Positions 42,241 to 45,645 of a stretch of DNA of 45,645 nucleotides are shown here, in pieces. The notes beneath the pieces were generated by a model. The model ran no database searches. It was given only the letters and a program-made list of their open reading frames with translations, and was not told the DNA's origin. The translations under genes were made by a program, and so were the position numbers. Every line of letters starts with the position of its first letter. Within the stretch, counting starts at the first letter, position 1. The stretch is from Hungatella sp. UBA5385 (GTDB lineage: Bacteria > Bacillota > Clostridia > Lachnospirales > Lachnospiraceae). The stretch lies in assembly GCA_002409995.1 (NCBI GenBank), contig DHOR01000016.1, forward strand, positions 22,886 through 68,530, given 5' to 3'.

Positions 42241-42280
42241 TTAAATTATATAGAAGATAGTATATCAGGAGGTTCCAACA

Positions 42281-42841
42281 ATGAGTGATTATGAGCGCTG
42301 CGACTGCTGTGAAGAAGAGTACAACTGCGATTGTAATAAAGGCCATGAATATGAGTGCAAGTGTTCCTGCCGTTTTGAGCAGAAACCAAAAGCCTTAAAA
42401 CCCAATAGAACATGTTTGAAATGTGGTATTCCAGGTTCTGTAACAATTCCTCTTGCAACCCTTGCAGGTACTTCATTTACTGTAGCTACTGTTAATGTAG
42501 ATACAAAGAGAATGAACCATCCATGTATTAAATTTGAGTTTGCAAGCAATATCGTTACAACTGCAGCCGTTATAACCATTAATTTCCAGATTTTCAAACA
42601 GTGTAAGAATCAGCTGGTTCCTATTCCGATAGGCTCCATCTGGACTTTCTCAAGACTTGTAGCAATTACAGACAGCAACACATTCTCTTTCTTTGTATGT
42701 GATTGCGATACTACCTGTGATGATTGCTGTAGCTATAGTGTTGTAGCAACGATCGCCGGAATAGCAACTGTAGGTGTTACTTCCATTAATAATGCATCTC
42801 TTGCTGCTATCGTAGTTGATGATGCACAGTGCAACTGCTGA
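42281..42841 (+). CDS. Cys-rich DUF4489-like protein
   Basis: 186 aa. Residues 7-47 form a cysteine cluster (Cys at 7, 9, 10, 16, 18, 26, 28, 30, 44, 47). From about 52 comes a beta-rich domain with repeated hydrophobic strands, FEFASNIVTTAAVI, the FKQC...PIPIGSIWTFSR segment, an acidic Cys element (VCDCDTTCDDCCSY) and a C-terminal CNC. I recall this pattern as DUF4489 of Clostridia, whose function is unknown. The C-terminal domain is shared with the next gene. AGGAGG lies 7-12 nt before the ATG. No signal peptide is seen; the many cysteines suggest a disulphide-linked or metal-binding structure. Confidence 0.8.
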   Translation: MSDYERCDCCEEEYNCDCNKGHEYECKCSCRFEQKPKALKPNRTCLKCGIPGSVTIPLATLAGTSFTVATVNVDTKRMNHPCIKFEFASNIVTTAAVITINFQIFKQCKNQLVPIPIGSIWTFSRLVAITDSNTFSFFVCDCDTTCDDCCSYSVVATIAGIATVGVTSINNASLAAIVVDDAQCNC

Positions 42842-42886
42842 TGACAGATTATTTAATCCACAATCTTAAAGCACTAAATTGAATAC

Positions 42887-42923
42887 AGGTGGAATCATTA
42901 GTTTTTAACTGGTGGTTCCACCT
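42887..42923 (+). terminator. Hairpin between the two DUF4489-like genes
   Basis: AGGTGGAATCA (42887-42897) pairs with TGGTTCCACCT (42913-42923) over 11 bp with one G-U. There is no T-run, so termination is doubtful; it may instead stabilise the upstream mRNA. Confidence 0.4.
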
Positions 42924-43034
42924 ATGAAAAAGGAAAGATTTAATCATAATACTGAAAAAGTCAGATAAAATGTAATAAATACAGGATTTTATGTAGGGTT
43001 TTATTCTATATCAGAAGGAGGTTGTACAAAATAT

Positions 43035-44813
43035 ATGTTTTTTGGTCCTTGCATATTCTGCATATACCGAAGAAATTGTTATTATAACAGGCAAAATCAA
43101 ATGTACAACCGTATGAAAAATTCTTCTGGTCCAAGGTCTGAAGTACAACCGGAATGCCAATCGGAGATAAATACCAATTATAAGCCTGAAGTATTGCCGG
43201 AATGCCATTGTGAAACAGACCTGGAATGTAAAAATGAATTAGTACCGGAGTGTGATCGGGAAATAAGTCTGGAATGTGAAAGCGAATTAGCACCAGAATG
43301 CGAACCCGAAATAAACTTGGAGTGTGAATGTGAACTAGTCCCAGAATATAACCCGGAAATAAATCTGGAATGTGAAAGCGAATTAGCACCAGAGTGCGAA
43401 CCCGAAATAAACTTGGAGTGCGAATGTGAACTAGTATCAGAAAATAAACCAAAAATAAATCTGGAATGTGAAAGCGAATTAGCATCGGAATGTGAACCTA
43501 AAATAAACTTGGAATGCGAATGCGAACTAGTCCCAGAATGTAAACCAGAAATAAATTTGGAATGTGAAAGCGAACTAGCATCAGAATGCGAACCGGAAAC
43601 AAAACAAGAATGTGAATGTGATCTAGTACCAGAATGCGAACTAAAAACAAACCAAGAATGTGAATGTGAATTAGCATCAGAATGCGAACCAGAAATAAAC
43701 TTGGAGTGCGAATGTGAACTAGTCCCAGAATGCGGACCAGAAACAAACTTGGAGTGCGAATGTGATCTAGTCCCAGAATGTAAACCAGAAATAAATTTGG
43801 AATGTGAAAGCGAATTAGCATCAGAATACGAACCAGAAATAAACTTGGAATGCGAATGTGAACTAGTCCCAGAATGCGAACCGGAAATAAATCAGGAATG
43901 TGAATGCGAATTAACATCGGAATGCGAACCAGAGATAAACTTGGAATGCGAATGTGAACTAGTCCCAGAATGTAAATCAGAAATAAACCTGGAATGTGAA
44001 TGCGAACTAATACCGGAATGCAAACCCGAAATCAACCATGAATTTGATTGTGAACTAACACCAGAATGCGATCATGATATCAACCTGGAATACAAAATCG
44101 AAACACAACCAGAATACAAACCTAATATAGACTTAGATTACAAATCCAAAACAACACACGATTATCAACCAGAAATACCCCTAAGCTTCAACCCCGAAAT
44201 ATTACTAGAATGGGAGTCGGAAATAATACCGGACTTCAAGTATGAACCAATACCAGAATATAAGTATCATAGAAAGCCGGACTATATACCTGAGATAAAA
44301 CCAGAATACAAGTTTAGGAAAAAAGCAGTACACAAGCCAGAAGAAGGAACGAGATATGAAAAAATTATCAAAAAAGACGAAAAACAAACCAGAACTTCTC
44401 TGGAGGGACCTTCCTTTGGAGGCATATTTATACCTGAGAATACAGCACCCGGATCTACATACCACGTGGCAACTATAGCTGTTGAGGATTCGGGGTTGAA
44501 AGAATCAAGAATTCAGTTGAATTTTGCATGTAATATTATCAGCATCAATGCAAGGTTTTATCTTTGCTTTCAGATGTTGAGACAATACGACAGCAGAATG
44601 ATTCCTGTTTCCATTCCACCCCAGATCATGTTCTCAAGAGATATAATCACCAGTGAAGCAAATGCATTTTCATTTAATTCTTCAGATTTTGAATGCCTTC
44701 CGTGCCGTTGCCGGCGCTATAGTGTATTGGTAACAGTTATGGGATTTCCGGTTGAGGGAAACGTGTTTATTACAAATCCATTGCTAATTGGAACTATAAC
44801 CGGAGTAACATAA
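43035..44813 (+). CDS. Giant-repeat DUF4489-like paralogue with 25 Glu/Cys/Pro repeats
   Basis: 592 aa. Residues 1-30 are a Cys/Tyr/Arg-rich head (FFGPCIFCIYRRNCYY). Residues 31-430 are 25 consecutive 16-residue repeats with consensus LECE(S/C)ELxxECxPEIN; most have Cys at positions 3, 5 and 11, and by hand I count about 47 cysteines in them. The last repeats lose cysteine and gain Tyr, Lys and Asp. Residues about 450-592 are a beta-rich domain matching the DUF4489-like fold of the preceding gene (HVATIAVED, IQLNFACNII, FSRDIITSEANAFSF). Start ATG 43035 follows AGAAGGAGG. No signal peptide is evident. Possible roles are spore coat, S-layer-like or metal sequestration; none is proved. Confidence 0.85.
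   Translation: MFFGPCIFCIYRRNCYYNRQNQMYNRMKNSSGPRSEVQPECQSEINTNYKPEVLPECHCETDLECKNELVPECDREISLECESELAPECEPEINLECECELVPEYNPEINLECESELAPECEPEINLECECELVSENKPKINLECESELASECEPKINLECECELVPECKPEINLECESELASECEPETKQECECDLVPECELKTNQECECELASECEPEINLECECELVPECGPETNLECECDLVPECKPEINLECESELASEYEPEINLECECELVPECEPEINQECECELTSECEPEINLECECELVPECKSEINLECECELIPECKPEINHEFDCELTPECDHDINLEYKIETQPEYKPNIDLDYKSKTTHDYQPEIPLSFNPEILLEWESEIIPDFKYEPIPEYKYHRKPDYIPEIKPEYKFRKKAVHKPEEGTRYEKIIKKDEKQTRTSLEGPSFGGIFIPENTAPGSTYHVATIAVEDSGLKESRIQLNFACNIISINARFYLCFQMLRQYDSRMIPVSIPPQIMFSRDIITSEANAFSFNSSDFECLPCRCRRYSVLVTVMGFPVEGNVFITNPLLIGTITGVT
43125..44324 (+). repeat. Tandem array of 25 x 48-bp coding repeats
   Basis: Unit boundaries stay in strict 48-bp register from 43125 to 44324 without any indel. 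Units beginning 43269 and 43365 differ by one base in 48. Some blocks are copied at 96 bp (alternating ESELA and ECELV types) and some at 240 bp (units from 43509/43557 resemble those from 43749/43797). The 5' and 3' end units are the most diverged. Confidence 0.9.
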
Positions 44814-44849
44814 GATAAAAAACAACCAATAAAAAGGAGGAAACCTATT

Positions 44850-45575
44850 ATGAAAGGTTATACCATTTTAAAAATAAAAAGCCCAAAACTCAAAATAGAA
44901 GGAAATATGATTAAATGCAGCAGCCACACCATACAGATATCCCAAATATCAAGACTATGGGCAGGCCCTACGCCAAAACAGCCGCTTCCTGTGATGCTTC
45001 TTATTCTTGTTTCCTTAGCAGCTCTTACCGGATTAAACTTTATACACTCTATTTTAATAATCCTGATATATTCCCTGATTCTGCTTGCTGTACTGCTAAA
45101 GCATGCCATCCAATCTGAGGAGCAAAGCATAAACATAGAGCTTTCATCAGGAGAAATCTATTGTTTTTCAGCAGAAGACACAGAGTTTGTACTTCAGGTC
45201 TACAATCATATCAATGATATTATAGCAGGAAAAGAAACAGAAGCTGATTTAGATATTAATTTAAGCACAGGAACGATAACAGACAATCACAAAATAGAAA
45301 TAGAAGCCGAAACACAGGTGGTTTCAAAGGCAAAACGAAAGGCACCATCAAACAAGGAGATACAGACTCTTCTGGACTATGTTAAGGGAAAAGAAGAAGT
45401 GGATACTGAGGCTGTTGCTATTATAGAAGAATTATCTGATAAGCTGGATTCTGGAAATAGAGATGGAATTAAAGATATTCTCAGCAAATTTATTTCCAAA
45501 GGTCTGATCAATGACTGCAATGAACTGGAACTTAATGGTCTGGTGGATATTGTAAAACAAAATATATACGGATAA
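44850..45575 (+). CDS. Membrane protein with two hydrophobic segments (PH-like N-terminus possible)
   Basis: 241 aa. Residues 1-35 are a short beta-rich cytoplasmic start, followed by two adjacent hydrophobic helices (about 47-66 and 68-86), then a beta-rich stretch (SINIELSSGEIYCFSAEDTEFV) and a charged C-terminal helical region. The arrangement of flanking beta segments around a helical hairpin recalls DUF6232-like proteins, but I am not sure. GGAGG lies before the ATG, 36 nt after the repeat-protein gene, so it is likely in the same transcript. Its function is unknown. Confidence 0.7.
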   Translation: MKGYTILKIKSPKLKIEGNMIKCSSHTIQISQISRLWAGPTPKQPLPVMLLILVSLAALTGLNFIHSILIILIYSLILLAVLLKHAIQSEEQSINIELSSGEIYCFSAEDTEFVLQVYNHINDIIAGKETEADLDINLSTGTITDNHKIEIEAETQVVSKAKRKAPSNKEIQTLLDYVKGKEEVDTEAVAIIEELSDKLDSGNRDGIKDILSKFISKGLINDCNELELNGLVDIVKQNIYG

Positions 45576-45645
45576 AGAATTAGCTCTTAAATCTCTTTGC
45601 ACTGCATTACATCGAAATCAGATGCGAGATCAACAGTACAAACTG
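45576..45645. other. Window end, no feature seen
   Basis: The last 70 bases after the membrane protein gene hold no clear gene start, hairpin or promoter. The next gene is beyond the window. Confidence 0.6.

Larger units (their letters stand above)
41767..42280. other. Divergent intergenic region with a long minus-strand leader
   Basis: This 514-nt gap holds no gene. On the minus strand it contains a promoter (42004-42032), a terminator-like hairpin (41909-41949) and further stems up to the peptidase start. On the plus side is a short hairpin at 42221-42240, before the DUF4489-like gene. A TATAAT at 42209-42214 has no matching -35 box, so the plus promoter is unresolved. Confidence 0.6.

Noticed and set aside
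43498..43917. Antisense hydrophobic protein gene within the repeats
   Set aside because: It is a by-product of the 48-bp periodicity; there is no ribosome site or independent start signal.
43125..44324. CRISPR array or intergenic tandem repeat
   Set aside because: The units are contiguous without spacers and preserve a single forward frame with protein-level conservation, so it is a coding repeat.

Overview
The window looks like chromosome of an anaerobic gut-type Clostridia, most likely a Lachnospiraceae (Clostridium cluster XIVa). The reasons are a low-to-moderate GC content, AGGAGG-type ribosome binding sites, many sigma-A type promoters, a B12-dependent ribonucleotide reductase, a ferredoxin-nitroreductase fusion, a beta-xylosidase/GH31 operon, Ser/Thr-rich lipoproteins and a DUF4489-like protein pair. 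This placement is inferred from gene content; no marker gene such as 16S rRNA is present.

Left part (1-19100). It opens with the 3' end of a tRNA-Pro(CGG) and a complete tRNA-Glu(CTC). Next come a small secreted protein with a cell-wall-binding-like repeat, an antisense tRNA-Thr(CGT), class II ribonucleotide reductase (nrdJ), acylphosphatase and an antisense tRNA-Gly(CCC). A type IIA topoisomerase B/A gene pair follows, then aspartate-semialdehyde dehydrogenase, aldose 1-epimerase, a DMT-family exporter, a ferredoxin-nitroreductase, a YbaK-type deacylase (minus strand), topoisomerase III, a left-handed beta-helix protein, an NSS-family transporter and a proline-iminopeptidase-like hydrolase.

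Middle part (19100-34900). upp and a lipoprotein gene lie on the minus strand. A GH43-GH31 operon for xylo-oligosaccharide breakdown and a small aromatic-acid-exporter-like membrane protein follow. A GntR/UTRA regulator is then divergent from a seven-gene operon: solute-binding lipoprotein, two permeases, two ATPases (a complete Opp/Dpp-type importer), an MFS transporter and an alpha/beta hydrolase. The layout suggests a regulated unit that imports a ligand and hydrolyses it inside the cell.

Right part (34900-45645). A minus-strand operon encodes a full LysR regulator, an 89-residue LysR DNA-binding-domain-only protein and a lipoprotein. It is divergent from an SLC13/DASS-type anion transporter and an esterase. 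A minus-strand operon of an M42 aminopeptidase and an NCS2 nucleobase permease is preceded by a leader of about 230 nt that contains an internal terminator-like hairpin. The window ends with its most unusual locus: a Cys-rich DUF4489-like protein, a 592-residue paralogue carrying 25 in-register copies of a 16-residue Glu/Cys/Pro repeat (48 bp units), and a two-segment membrane protein. A role as a disulphide-linked or metal-binding spore or surface structure is my inference only.

Most convergent gene pairs are separated by clear stem-loop terminators, and many start codons could be settled by ribosome-binding-site spacing.
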